This document shows positions 1 to 33,258 of a stretch of DNA of 64,000 bases, in pieces. Every line of letters starts with the position of its first letter. The stretch's first letter is position 1. The notes beneath the pieces were generated by a model that was given only the letters and a program-made list of their open reading frames with translations, was not told where the DNA came from and made no database searches. The stretch is from Ascaris suum (lineage: Eukaryota > Nematoda > Chromadorea > Rhabditida > Ascarididae). Where the stretch lies: the NCBI GenBank assembly GCA_013433145.1, contig CM024191.1, forward strand, positions 450,501 through 514,500, read 5' to 3'. The position numbers and the translations under genes are program-made.

Positions 1-834
1 AAATTTGATGAATGCAATTCGCGTCTTAGGTAATTCATTGGTAACAAAATACCTATGTGACAAAATTCACGATTCATATCTGCACAAACGGTCGATCGAG
101 AAAAAGGTGAATTTTAGTGAAAAGATTTGAGCGGTCGATCTCATGACAGGCAAAATGAATTTTCTGTCGATATATTTTGGCAGTTGCGGTTTTGTGCAGC
201 AGGCTGGTCGAATAGGGGAAGTTTCGAAATCCTTAAACCTCCTAGCCCTTGACGCGCTTGGTGCTCGTTTTAAAAAAATCACGTTTGGGTGAAAATTGAG
301 TCAGTTTCTTCTAAGACGCCAATATCTGGCAGAACTCAGGTATTTCTCAGGCATGGATAATGCCAGTGTTTAAGGTTTGTAAGTATTTATTAGACATTCA
401 ACAATCGTATTTTCGTATAACTAGAGGTTGCATTGCTTGGCAAATTATCGGTGGCTTCGCAAAATAGGCTCAAAGCATTTGATAGGGTTTCGTTTTGCTT
501 CCATGTTTTTCCTGCTTCAACTAACTTCAGTGCGAGAATCTTTCCATCTTACGGCGGTTACAGCGTAAGTCATCCGTTTTTGTCTAAACCGTCCTCTTCC
601 TTCAAATGTTCGTTTCCCCACTTCATCCTCCTCTCCCTGAGAGATTTCACAAGTAATTTTGTCTCCCGAAAATTACCCGGCTAATCATAATGTTGACCTA
701 TAATGAATGCAGTCATAGTCTCAATATAACTTGGCTACTGTTTACTATACATGAATACAATGTGAAAATGAGTGCTGATTTTTATTGCCCGTTCGTTTCA
801 AGACGCGATTCTTGTTAGAAGGTTGGCCCATCGC
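1..834. other. Region without a supported gene
   Basis: AT-rich sequence with only short scattered reading frames in both directions. It lies downstream of the minus-strand gene that ends at 835, so it may hold that gene's 3' untranslated region. I see no repeat or RNA gene here. Confidence 0.4.
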
Positions 835-1376
835 TTAAGCGCCGCCCACCGTACTCAGTTCATCGCAAGCAACAATAACTTTGCGAATTTCAGTGCTGAA
901 AACTATTGTGGCTTTGTATTGCGTTACGCTTAGAATTGAAGATACATTGTTGACGTGATAATTCTTTGACAGCCATTCGGCTGGCAGTAATATTTCTTGT
1001 GCGATATCCGTCGGCTGCCATTTTCCATTCTTATGTTCTAACATTTGAACCAGCCGTCTAGCACATATGACTACTGAGATAAATTGTTGTGCATGATCGT
1101 AGAAGCAACACTCGATGTTTGAGGTCAGCTCTGCTCACAGCCGCAACAGCTTGTCATGAGGAATGACGAAAGAATCTCTGCAGGTTCTTTGCCATATTCT
1201 GAGATGAGGTAGCAGTGAAGTGATAACTGCCGAGATTATTGATGCACCTGAAGTGAAAGTGAAGAGTGCTGTGGAAAACGAATTAGAACACTGGACGCGA
1301 TAGAAGGATTGACTACGAAGCATCCAAGTTGCGAGTAATGGATGTTTGCTAGAAGCAAACTTGTTCGATGAATGGT
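835..1376 (-). CDS. C-terminal two exons of an unrecognised protein
   Basis: I do not recognise the family. Two minus-strand exons fit together: 1376-1248 (43 codons, after a TTTTTCAG acceptor, ending at CAG|GTGCAT) and 1128-835 (98 codons including the stop, after an AGCAGAG acceptor). The intron is 119 bp, and both ends are phase 0 if the second AG is used. The first exon carries IHYSQLGCFVVNPSIASSVL; the second reads ECCFYDHAQQFISVVICARR, then a Trp-Gln-Pro-Thr motif, and ends in STVGGA. Codon use and mixed hydrophobic/charged composition look like a globular protein. The 5' exons must lie above 1376, where the plus-strand mgl-2 gene begins, so the two genes are head-to-head or overlapping. 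Function is not inferred. Confidence 0.6.
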
Positions 1377-1666
1377 CTGAAAAAGGTGTTCGCATAGGAT
1401 TGTGCCACTTCTACGTATGACGTTCTTCTAAGCAGAATCCGAGCAGTGGCAGTTAGAAGGGCGAAGATGAAAAGTGAATTAGAGTGGCGAAGGGAGAGAG
1501 GGCGTAAGGGCCCGTTTTGGGATGTCGCCTCGCTTAGATGCTCTCGCCTGAAGCCCGTCCCTGTCGTAGATGAGTGTTAGCTCCTGAGCGCCTCAAATCA
1601 ATTCGATCATGGGCGCGCCACAAGTTGGGCATCGATGAGCGCTGCATAACCGACTACAGCGCGGCG

Positions 1667-23689
<22,023 letters not shown>

Positions 23690-23740
23690 GGTGCTCATGA
23701 CAGCCCTTGCCCATATTCTCTGAATCGTCATTGGACAGTT

Positions 23741-23746
23741 AATAAA
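23741..23746 (+). other. AATAAA poly(A) signal, probably mgl-2
   Basis: AATAAA in the context AGTTAATAAAGAGC, 52 bp beyond the putative mgl-2 stop at 23687-23689. It supports ending the receptor gene here. Confidence 0.5.
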
Positions 23747-25010
23747 GAGCTCATATATTTCGTCATTAACTCCATGTGAATACCTGCTTCTTTTGAGTGC
23801 TAAAATTTCTTGCGAAACACATAGACGATTTGCATTTTGTCATCCACTCATGAAGTCTGCAGATAGCCAACCATCCACTTGTTATCCTAAGAAGAAACAT
23901 TGAATGCTGAAAACATTTGTGAGTGAAATACAGTTCGTTGGATCGCAGCCGCTTATCGTGTTGTGCTGTTCCACTTCCACTTTACGCTCAGGACCACCCA
24001 CGATTAGACCAGTGAGACGCCCGCATCTCCGAATGACAATCGGAGAAAACGCGCGCTGTTCCAGTTTGCTGTGATCTCTGTCTTACTTTAAAACAAGCAA
24101 GAAAGTGCCGTACATTGCAGAGTGTAAGTTTATTTGCGACTTCAAGGCGCGGGTGGGAAAAAATGACGCTGAGGAGCAGCATTTATTATTCAACTGTACC
24201 AACTCCTAGTGATCGAATCCTACGAATAAGTCTAACATTCCACTTTCTTTGAGCTTTAGCAGCTGAAGTGTAATTGTTCGAAAGACACAGATGTAACCTC
24301 TTTTCTCGTCTTACCTAAGAAGGACGGAGAAGAACTACCAAGTTCTGGAATTAAAAAAGCGATCCGAGGGTATGAGTTCCCGTGTTCAAACTAGACTTTC
24401 ATCGTGTGAAAACTAGCCATTAATGTGTTAGTAAAAAGCAAGAATCAAGTTTTGCCAAAATTAGAAAAGTGCAAATTCAAAGAGTGAGCTGCAACTGTTG
24501 ATCAAAATAGTCATCCAAAAGGAATAGGAGGAAGGAGAAAGGGAATAATGCCATGAGTTGTCTGAGCGCTATCTAGAATGTTCAACCACCAATTTTGTTG
24601 CAACCATGACGGTTATTTGTGTTTAAATCCACTGCATGAAAACTGATAAAAAATAGTAGTTTGTGGGGATCCTGACACTGCCATGATAAAATTAAATTCA
24701 GCTCGACGGTGATAAAATTCAACTCGACAAAATGCACGTTATTGGCTGATCTCTTTGAACCGGGTTTACCTCAGTCAGTCGTTTTCCAAAGAAGTTATAG
24801 ACGCTTTAAAATGCTCCGAAATTCGTTCATATAAGTTTTCTTACAGTTAGCTGGAGATCGCAAATGACCTTCTTGTGTGAAATCCTTCACATAAGAATAT
24901 GCAAATCATCGAAATTTTTGTTGCTTCTGGTTTATGTATTCAGTTGATTCATCCAACATCCTCAATTGTAAGAGGTGCATGTAAACCCTGGACCGGAACG
25001 TTATTTTCAG

Positions 25011-25915
25011 AAGGCCAGAAACGTAAAAACGATTACGCATTTGAGCAAAAGGCGGAAAAACTGACCAGAAAGAATGCTCCGGAATATGTCCGCCTGCTCT
25101 GTTCTGGCTTTTGGCAAAATGGACAAGCTTTCGAGAGGTCGTAACTAGTGGCCAATGGTCATCTTGCGACGCACTACGCATCATAAAATTGACGTAATTT
25201 TCAGCTCCTTAGCAAGTTGCATTGAACAAGCTTACAACGCGTTGAAAATTTCGATACTTTAAACGAAAAACACCCGCTGTTGTCGCCCAAACTGCAAGCT
25301 GCTTTCCGCCAACAGCTGTGGAAGAAACTATCTGATTTCCAGCTGAACAGTGAGCGTTTAATGGTGAACGAGAAATGCATCCTTCGAAGGAAAGAACCTA
25401 ATTTGGCAGTCTTTATTGTTTGCCAATTCAATTCCACTGCAAGAGTCTAAAGGCCGAACATTGCAAAACGGCTGAATACTTGAATTTTTGAGCTCAATTG
25501 AAGGAATTTGAATTATTATGTCCTATTTATGTCCGAAAAATTCCTACGCGGGGAGAAAGCAAATCGAAACAAGCAAAAATTCCAACTTGCCCACGAATAT
25601 TGTCTATAGTGGAGAAGAATCAGTTGCCTGCCTCTCCCCCCCCCCCCCCCCTCTCTCCCTCCTCCATCGCGTATATAGGCATACACTGAATACAACTGGT
25701 AGCTGATCAAAGGTGAGTTGCCAACTGGGCAAGAACGTTTTGAACAAAGCTACAACGAGGCGCGCAAGTATTTGTTTGTCAGGCCCATCGAATCGCCAAG
25801 CGAATATGACCTTGCAGGAATAAGTCTGCTGCATTTTACAGCAGATTTTTTAACGTTATGTCTGGCGTCGCCTCCAGTTTGCAAAACAGTCGGAAGTCAA
25901 AGACTTCGTTATTGA
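25011..25915 (+). CDS. Unrecognised three-exon gene, 5' end not found
   Basis: Exon 25011-25137 follows TTATTTTCAG and reads KRKNDYAFEQKAEKLTRKN with a CSGFWQNGQAFE ending. A 67-bp intron (GTCGTA...TTTTCAG) leads to 25205 onward: ASCIEQAYNAL, then, after one missing A in the AAAA at 25245-25248, FDTLNEKHPLLSPKLQAAFR and QQLWKKLSDFQLNSERLM. That exon either stops at 25448-25450 or splices (for example ATG|GTGAAC) to 25703-25915, which reads GELPTGQERFEQSYNEARKY and stops at 25913. The protein looks soluble, charged and helical. An alternative acceptor just before 25230 would avoid the frame shift but has no pyrimidine tract. No family recognised. Confidence 0.5.
25636..25651. repeat. Poly-C run
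   Basis: Sixteen consecutive C flanked by CT-rich sequence. Comparable C or G runs occur near 28529-28542 (G), 30753-30770, 36049-36066, 46610-46626 and 49252-49270. Their true lengths are probably uncertain in the assembly. Confidence 0.9.
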
Positions 25916-25999
25916 AACCAAAATTCTGTTGCTGTTCTAACGCATATTATGGCAAACTGCACAGCGCGCTTTCTCGTTTGCCCTCGTTCCATGCAGCAG

Positions 26000-27838
26000 T
26001 CTAGAAAACGTTTTTGTTTATTCGGTGGTCGCAGTTTAGAAGTGGACTAACTGAATATTTTGGAGGTGCTGCAACTTGTGCAGCTTAGGTACCAAATAGC
26101 TTCTTTGTCACATTTGTTTTCTTCTCAAATGTTGCAATGGCATTATATTTAAATTATTGCTCTGAGATGAGAGTCTTGTTTTGGAGTGATCGGAAATTCA
26201 TTGCAATTTTTTATTGCCTAATCAATTCGAAGTAAATGGCAAAAGCAATTTTCAACGTCAAACCAACGCTTTCCCAATGCAACTGTTTCTGGTAAGTTTC
26301 ACTTCCTAATAAGCAAAGTTTACACGTTGCCCGTGTAGCGTTGATGAAAAAAAAAACCGAAGCATCATCCATAACTTTTCCTAAAGGCGCTTCCAGTAGG
26401 TTTCTTTCCTCAGGTTTCTCGTCTGCTACAAATTCAGCGACATTGTAGTAGTGTACTGTGTGAATCTTGTTACACCTCGACGAGTTTCTATTGCCACTGT
26501 TCTTGAAGATGAATAAAATTCGTTTGCTATGTGGAAGAATTCGTTTTTTTGTTCGCAGGAGGAATAATTAGCTTTCGTCAGTGTCATAACGTTCAACCTG
26601 CAATCAACAGCTATTAGCGTAACTAGTAAATGCTTGCACTATAGCGCTTAGTCTGCGCTGTTCCTCAAGTTCACAATTTCGGCTAACTGTCGCGTTGAAA
26701 TTATTTCGGATCAAAAAGTTTTTTTTCATTTGCTACAAACATCGCGATAAACAGTAACCTCAAAACTTCTGAATAACCTCAAAACATTTTAAACCTATCT
26801 ATCATCAGTAATTGGAGGCCCAACTGGAATTAATTGCGAGCGATGAGAGATTTTCGTCATATATGCTTCGAGGTCGAAATTTTTTCGCGAGGCTATACAG
26901 ACTCTTACGAGGACTTGGTGACGGTTTATCTTATTAAAACGCGGTGTTGCTTATTTCTGTCCAGAAAACAAGACTGCTTCCGATCACGTAAAGAAAGTGA
27001 ATGAAGAAGTGTCATGAAAAATCTAAGCGCGCTGTGGAAAAGAACCTGCTTATATGCGCATAGCCCCTTAAAGAAAAATCTCACACTCAGCGATCCTTTC
27101 AAATGGACGGTTAAAATGCGTTGCAATCACATAAAGTCACATGAGCATCCAACTCTTGAATCTGATGTTTGCACTACGCAAAACTGGTACTTAAATACTT
27201 TTCTATGCAAGCAATAAAATGAGAGGTGTAAATTCGTGGCAGGTACAAGTCCAAGTCTCATCTTGAATCATAACCTCCTCTCCTGCAACGAGAAATCTGA
27301 AGCTATCTGCCTTCTACGCGTACACTTTCGGTAATTGGATTTGTTCTAGTATAAGAGATTTTTGGCTCATAGAAATGGCTCCATCACGGAGCTCAGTTTG
27401 ACATTTTGACGTGATATAAGAAGGAAGAAAAAAAAAGTTTGTTTTCTTTAGTGATTGCTCGTTAATGTGAATGACGTGCAATTTTTGCACCGTCCATGGG
27501 GAAGTGATTGTGTATGCGTGTAAATGGATCGTGTAAGTGATAAGAGTAGTGGCGAGCCGTGCCTGGTGTCATGAAGATAACCTCACCTCGTGCTGCCCCG
27601 TGCCTGTTACGTGTTATCACAATGGCACTTCGGCTTATCAAGACCGACGTATGCAACAATAGACCCTAACAATTTACTCGAACATTTTGCAACTTTCATA
27701 ACGCTCCCACCTATCTTTCTGCCTAAGCACTTCATACTGGTAATTTTTCAAAGAATTTTTTTGCGATCATTCCAAAGGAACGGAGAAGAAAGAAACAACG
27801 GAAAAGAATTTTCGTAATTTTCAGAGAGACTTAAGTCC
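26000..27838. other. Intergenic stretch, nothing supported
   Basis: AT-rich. Open frames such as 27014-27217 (plus) and 27462-27659 (minus) lack splice signals or recognisable motifs. It may contain 3' untranslated sequence for both convergent gen fragments. Confidence 0.4.
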
Positions 27839-28060
27839 TCAGTTAAGGACTTCTACGCTTTTGTTCGCTTTCGTAGGCTGCGCTCCGTTGATGTCTGCGA
27901 GTGATTCTCGTCGAACAAGTTGCATTCGTCGCATCGTAATCGTAGATTGAGCACCTAAACCTAAGAGTTTGGCACGATTTTTGCAAGCCTTTCCATCTCG
28001 CATCTCCAATTTATCTCTTAAAAGAGCAACAACAACGAAATTTAAACGCCCGACAGTAAT
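27839..28060 (-). CDS. Terminal exon of an unrecognised minus-strand gene
   Basis: A 73-residue open reading from a GTTTAG acceptor (AG at 28062-28061) to a TGA at 27841-27839, with no ATG needed at its start. It reads VVVALLRDKLEMRDGKACKN, then a basic stretch TITMRRMQLVRRESLADING, and ends NKSVEVLN. The RRESLAD part resembles a basic-residue kinase site (R-R-x-S), which would suit a cytoplasmic regulatory tail, but this is inference. Upstream exons would lie above 28060 and were not found. Composition and codon use favour real coding over chance. Confidence 0.5.
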   Translation of the reverse strand: MTVGRLNFVVVALLRDKLEMRDGKACKNRAKLLGLGAQSTITMRRMQLVRRESLADINGAQPTKANKSVEVLN

Positions 28061-28061
28061 C

Positions 28062-30120
28062 TAAACCACGTTTTTGTTTTCAATGCTCATGTTTGTCTCC
28101 ACAGAGTGTTTTTAAAATGACTTCTTGTAAACTCCTCGTGAAGGGGAAAAGGAATCACTTAGCAATCCAAAATGGCAAATGTTGTTCCTCAAAAGTGCTC
28201 TGATCTTCTCCATCATTAATTTATTCACTTCTTGCAAATAACTCTGAAAATGCTTTGTGGCATAGTTGCATCTATCTGAATGAATCAAAAACTTATGCTT
28301 TTTTCAGTATCTGTTCGTATGTAACGTATTTGTTTGTCATCTTTCCCTCTAGTTACAAATAGCGACTCAAAAAATCTACAGTGGTGAAGCCTTAAGGATA
28401 TAAGAGCTGAAACGCGTTATGGGGCATTTCTTAAATGATTTCCTGAATGTTGCTGCAATCGACTGACCTCATTTATTCAGGATGTGCTTCCTTAGTTGGT
28501 TTTGCTGCTTGTCTGTTTCAGTAATGGGAGGGGGGGGGGGGGAGGAGGAAGGGGGAAAGTGAGAGACTAGAAGAAGCAGTATTGAACTGAAAATTTGGAT
28601 ATATTTGTGGCGTCTGCAACTCACCTAATAGAGGAGTTTACGGTCCAGTGAAGAAAATAAAAATTGACTAGACGAGTGAGTTTGCGTGGTGACCTGTGCT
28701 CGTCGCTCAACCGTCACAGACAGAGGCAGGTGCAGTGATATAAATTTGGCTCGGCAACGGCCATACGTCATGATTTAAACTACGTGAACAAATGGGCGAA
28801 TACAGACAAGCTATTCACTTGATCGACCGGTGGTGTAAGCGTGCAAGCAGCTACGAAATTGGTGGCTCGAAAACTGCAGGAGATTTCATAGCTACCTCGA
28901 AGATTCTAGGTCTCACAAAAAACACTGACATATTGCGCTTTTTTTGCAAGTTATTGTTTAAGCGGATTCTGCTCTATAGCGACGCCTTGCCTGCCTACGT
29001 ATGCATGCAAGTCTAGGTTTATGTCTATCTCTCCCTTCGTCTCTTCGCCTCTGTCTCTGTCCTTCTCTTTTCGTTAATTCCAATTCTTGGGCTAGGGAAC
29101 ATGAGGGACTAAAACTCAATGAATATAGTCTGGTCTGTTATTCCACCTAGATTGACTTTTTATCTATACCGCTTTGATTGGCCGCCTTTCTTATGAATCA
29201 TGGAAGCTTAAATTTGACATCAAATTCGCACGTACAAATTTCCATACTGGTAAGATGCGAGGTAAAACGGACTTTAGGCCTCAAATTTTTACACGCGTTG
29301 CGCTTCGCTCCAGTTGACTTAAGTCCATTCTTCACTATTTTTGAGTGTGTGCATAATCTATCGGTCCGTTTGCCAAATACCGGAAAGATCATATCATGTC
29401 TGCAATTTTTGGCATATTTCCGCACATAACAGCATTGCAAATATTGTTGTGAATTAAATATGTTGAAAAGAAAGTATCGAAACACAATAACACTTCATGA
29501 ATTTAGTGGAAATTTTGTGTGTTAGTTTATTATACGCGATGTAGCCTATGAGAGAGGCTTCCAAAGCAACTAGCCAGCGCTTTGACGGAAGTCCTCACTA
29601 AGCGAGGGCTTGGCTGTGACACCTCAGACCTTTTGTTGCTTCCGTCTGACGATAACGTAAGCAGAAACCGGAAAATCCGTTCCATGTAGTGGCAGAAATT
29701 TTCAGATCATAAAAAGAGCATGGTCTTCTTCTTACTAGTTAGGCTTTCGACTGGCACTGCCGCCCTGAATGGAAGAAACTCATTTGAAGGGCAAAAATTT
29801 ACAATGGGGGAGAGGGGCTTTTAGTACTTCCGATGGGAAACGGGGGAGGGAGGAGCTTCTGTTAAATATGGAGGACCTATTCGAACCTGTATGGTAATAC
29901 TTGAAAAAGTTGATTTGCTGGAAATACAATTTATAATTCACCAACATATAAGAAGGACATCCGCTAAAGATGAATAGCATGCACTTTTCTGTTGGCTGCA
30001 GACTTTTGTTGTCACCAGTTACTATGCAAAGCTTTGGACAATGCGCAGTAAGCTCATTCCGTAGGAGGGAAGTGAGGGACTTGCAGAGACTGGCGGCTAC
30101 GATTCCCGTCTTTATCAATT
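28062..30120. other. Stretch without a supported gene
   Basis: Contains a G13-14 run near 28529-28542 and scattered open frames (28792-29016 plus, 29198-29485 minus) without convincing splice sites. It may be intron of the minus-strand gene ending at 27839. Confidence 0.35.
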
Positions 30121-30126
30121 CTTTTT

Positions 30127-30500
30127 TTAAAATTTGTTCTCAACGATGAACTTCTCACTCTTTTGCTCCTCACAGATAAACTTTGTGATTTTGGAGGAAA
30201 CTTTGAGATACCTGGTCGAGAACATCGTCTCCGCCTTTGTTTTTGTTGGATTTTTGGCGTCCTTTGGGCTTTTGCTACTCAAAACTCCATCCTTGAAAAA
30301 AAAAAACCACCAACACTGCATCAGAATGGCATATGCCAAATGACACACCTTCATCATGATCGACTGCTGCCAAATACTTCGGTACGACGACTTGTGCAAA
30401 TTTTAATGTGAAGTGTGTTTCGAATCGAGCAATCAAATCAGATGTCTTAACAACAATGAGAGATGAAATGCAGATGACCTCAGGGGAATCTGAAGCTGTT
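30127..30500 (-). CDS. Possible last two exons of a minus-strand gene
   Basis: Exon 30500-30347 (upper limit approximate) reads ICISSLIVVKTSDLIARFE and FAQVVVPKYLAAVDHDEG, then a 55-bp intron (GTGTGTCA...TTTTTTTTTTTCAAG) joins in phase 0 to 30291-30127, reading SSKSPKDAKNPTKTKAET and ending IVENKF with a TAA stop. The short intron with a long pyrimidine tract is typical of nematodes. The plus strand of the second exon is also open and hydrophobic, as expected of the complement of a Lys/Glu-rich exon, so strand choice is not certain. No family recognised. Confidence 0.35.
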
Positions 30501-30599
30501 GTAGGTGTGGTGCACATATGGTGAACGGTTGCTAAATTACTACATGGTCGCACAGACAGCAACGCAAGCGTCTTGCACTTGCGCGTTTATGAGTAAGCC

Positions 30600-32590
30600 A
30601 TTGCTTATTTTACTAGTTACCTGCAGGGAGACTATTAAACGCTCATTCGAGCAGACCGGCCGTTGAACCCTTGATTTACAACACTTCATACATGATGCAG
30701 TCTCTACTACGACGGGTCGTTCAGTAGCAAGGAAGTGGCCTTTCCTTCTTTTCCCCCCCCCCCCCCCCCCACCTTCTCCCTTCCCCCTTCCGTGGTTACA
30801 GAAATTCTCGCTACAGCGCACAGCCGTTTCCTACACAAATTTCACATCTCTCATGTTCGTCCACTCAAAAATATATAATGCCATATAACGCCACCAGCGA
30901 CTTCGTGACCTGTCATCAGTTGCTGCGAATGTTTCGTCTAGAACATTCACGTAAGAATGCGAAGTGCCGATATCAATTTGACCTCATGTTAGGCAGAAAT
31001 GCTATACATTCGAACCATAGCTACCACTTCGACATCGAAATACAAGGTCAGAAAATGGCAGTGTTGTCCTCTTGCAAGTCGACTATCCGCCAAGCATCCT
31101 TTCAAAAATGCACCGCTGATGTACGCACAGCTTTCTAGAAGCTGGTTTAGATGACTATGAAGGAAGTAGCGAATTCTGATCAAGTATGAACAGCAAAAGC
31201 TCTAAGCTTTATTCATAGTTTTGATAAAACCTAGCAGAGTGAAACACATCAGTGCCACTTAGAATCTCCTTGAAGCTATCACAAAGTAGTTTGAACAGAG
31301 CAGTTTGAAACAACTGGGACAAAGGTGAGACGGACCTGAATCTACATCAACGGCTTACAATCAAAAAACTTAAACGTAATGCACTTCCTTACATGCGTGC
31401 AATATAAACAGAAAATTTTAATTAACGCACAAATTTCTTAAGCAAAAAAAAAAAAAAAAAAAAAACTCTCGGGGAGAATACCGTCGAACGAATCATACTG
31501 CAGGCATCAAGAGGAAGAGTTCTTGCGATAGAAAAGGTTGCGGCATCAGTTACTTGTGGAATGATGAGAAAAACAGACGAAGGCTAAAAAAAATATTGGG
31601 ATTATACAAATGAAGGGTTAGAATATACAGGCCAAAGGTATGGAATATATTTACACCACCGCGCATGTAAATCCTACAGTTTTTCAAGTTGTTGAGTCTT
31701 TGCTTAATCTTACTGTAGAGCTAGTATCACTGCAAGACGTCTCCACAACTAACTTTCCATCTTTTTATCATCTGGGCGAGGATTCGCGTTGCTGGTGGAT
31801 CGATGCCACTGTCTTTATTCAATTCTCAGAACTATGGGCAAATCGCTGAGATTGCAATTTTTTAATATCTTCAAGAGCTTTTTAGATCTGTAGTTTTTTA
31901 GACTTTGCGAAATTCTTGCTCGCAGCCTGATTTACTTCGTTTTGATGGTCTTCACCATGCTGATCTCTCCGCGCTTGAACACTAATTTCGCATAGGAAAA
32001 AGATCAGCGTTTTCTCTTCGGCTAGTCGACACATGCTCGATCTCTACATCTCAAATGTCGAATTCAACAATTGCCAAAATTTTACATGTATCCTATGAGC
32101 AATTGATAGTATCCTCCAATTCTGTAGATTGTTGTGCAGAATTGAAAAAAATCGAGCCGCCCTTTTATTGCGCTAAATTCAGATGCACATGACGAGCCTG
32201 CTCAACCAGCCAAACAACAAGAGTTGACAGAGCACTGCGTAAATTATTTCAAGCTATCATGTAATCGTTGACATGCATAAGAGAATGGGAGAGGAATCAG
32301 AACTTCCCACTCAACAAATAGGCTTATCAAATGAACAGACTCTTAATCATATCCATTCTTCAATATAACTATATATCTGAATAAGCAGGGCTGGAGGATT
32401 TTTAAAATGCTTTTGTTCGTTCAAACATTCCGTTTTCTGGTTCACTCTTTCCACTCGTACCACTATTCTAAAGAGCAAACGTGCCGAACGCAGATGGCAG
32501 CAGACTCAAATTGATAAGAACCATAATACACAAAGATATAAAGAGTGTGAAACTTGTAAACTAAAACAAAAAGTGTTGTTCGAACAACGT
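30600..32590. other. Stretch without a supported gene
   Basis: Holds an 18-bp C run (30753-30770) and an A22 run at 31444-31465. Open frames at 30878-31138 and 31640-31849 (plus) show mixed composition but no clear splice structure. Confidence 0.35.
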
Positions 32591-32592
32591 AA

Positions 32593-33162
32593 CTAATATG
32601 TATATGAGTGTGGATAAAAAGAAGTCAGTGTTTGAGAGTGGACGGTGTTAGCCGAGGCTGGTTCATAGTAGGCAAGCCTCATTTGGAGATCGTGTAGCAT
32701 TTGTTTGAGGCATCTCACTTCGTCCTTGAGCATCATATTGTCCGCCTCAAGTTGTAATTGATTCTGAATCCTCCTCACACGGCAGTTAAAAGCGTAGCCT
32801 CGATTTTTCAGCGTACGTCTCTTTTGTTTAAGTGCAGACACGACTTGCCGATCTTGACCCTGTAAATCAACATAGTCAATTGAACAGCTTATGCTCATCA
32901 AAAATTAGAGTTTTAGCAACCTACAACGATACGCATAAATGAACATAGCTAGGGAAAAGTGAGGCCGTCATTATGCACCAGAAAGCTCTAGTTGAACATA
33001 GGTGATTCATGAATTAAACGTTTTCTTTCAGCAGAAATTTAACACTCCAAATTATCACTCAAAAAAGCCACAAACGCTTCAAGTAAACGTCAGCACATAA
33101 AGAATAGGAAGGGTGACAACTAAAAGAGCTTTTATCCAGTCGTTTGCGACCTCTGAATTTGC

Positions 33163-33258
<96 letters not shown>

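Noticed and set aside
30134..30411. Hydrophobic plus-strand ORF (FVFVGFLASFGLLLL)
   Set aside because: Likely the complement of the Lys/Ser/Glu-rich minus-strand exon, which has the better splice acceptor; strand is still not proven.
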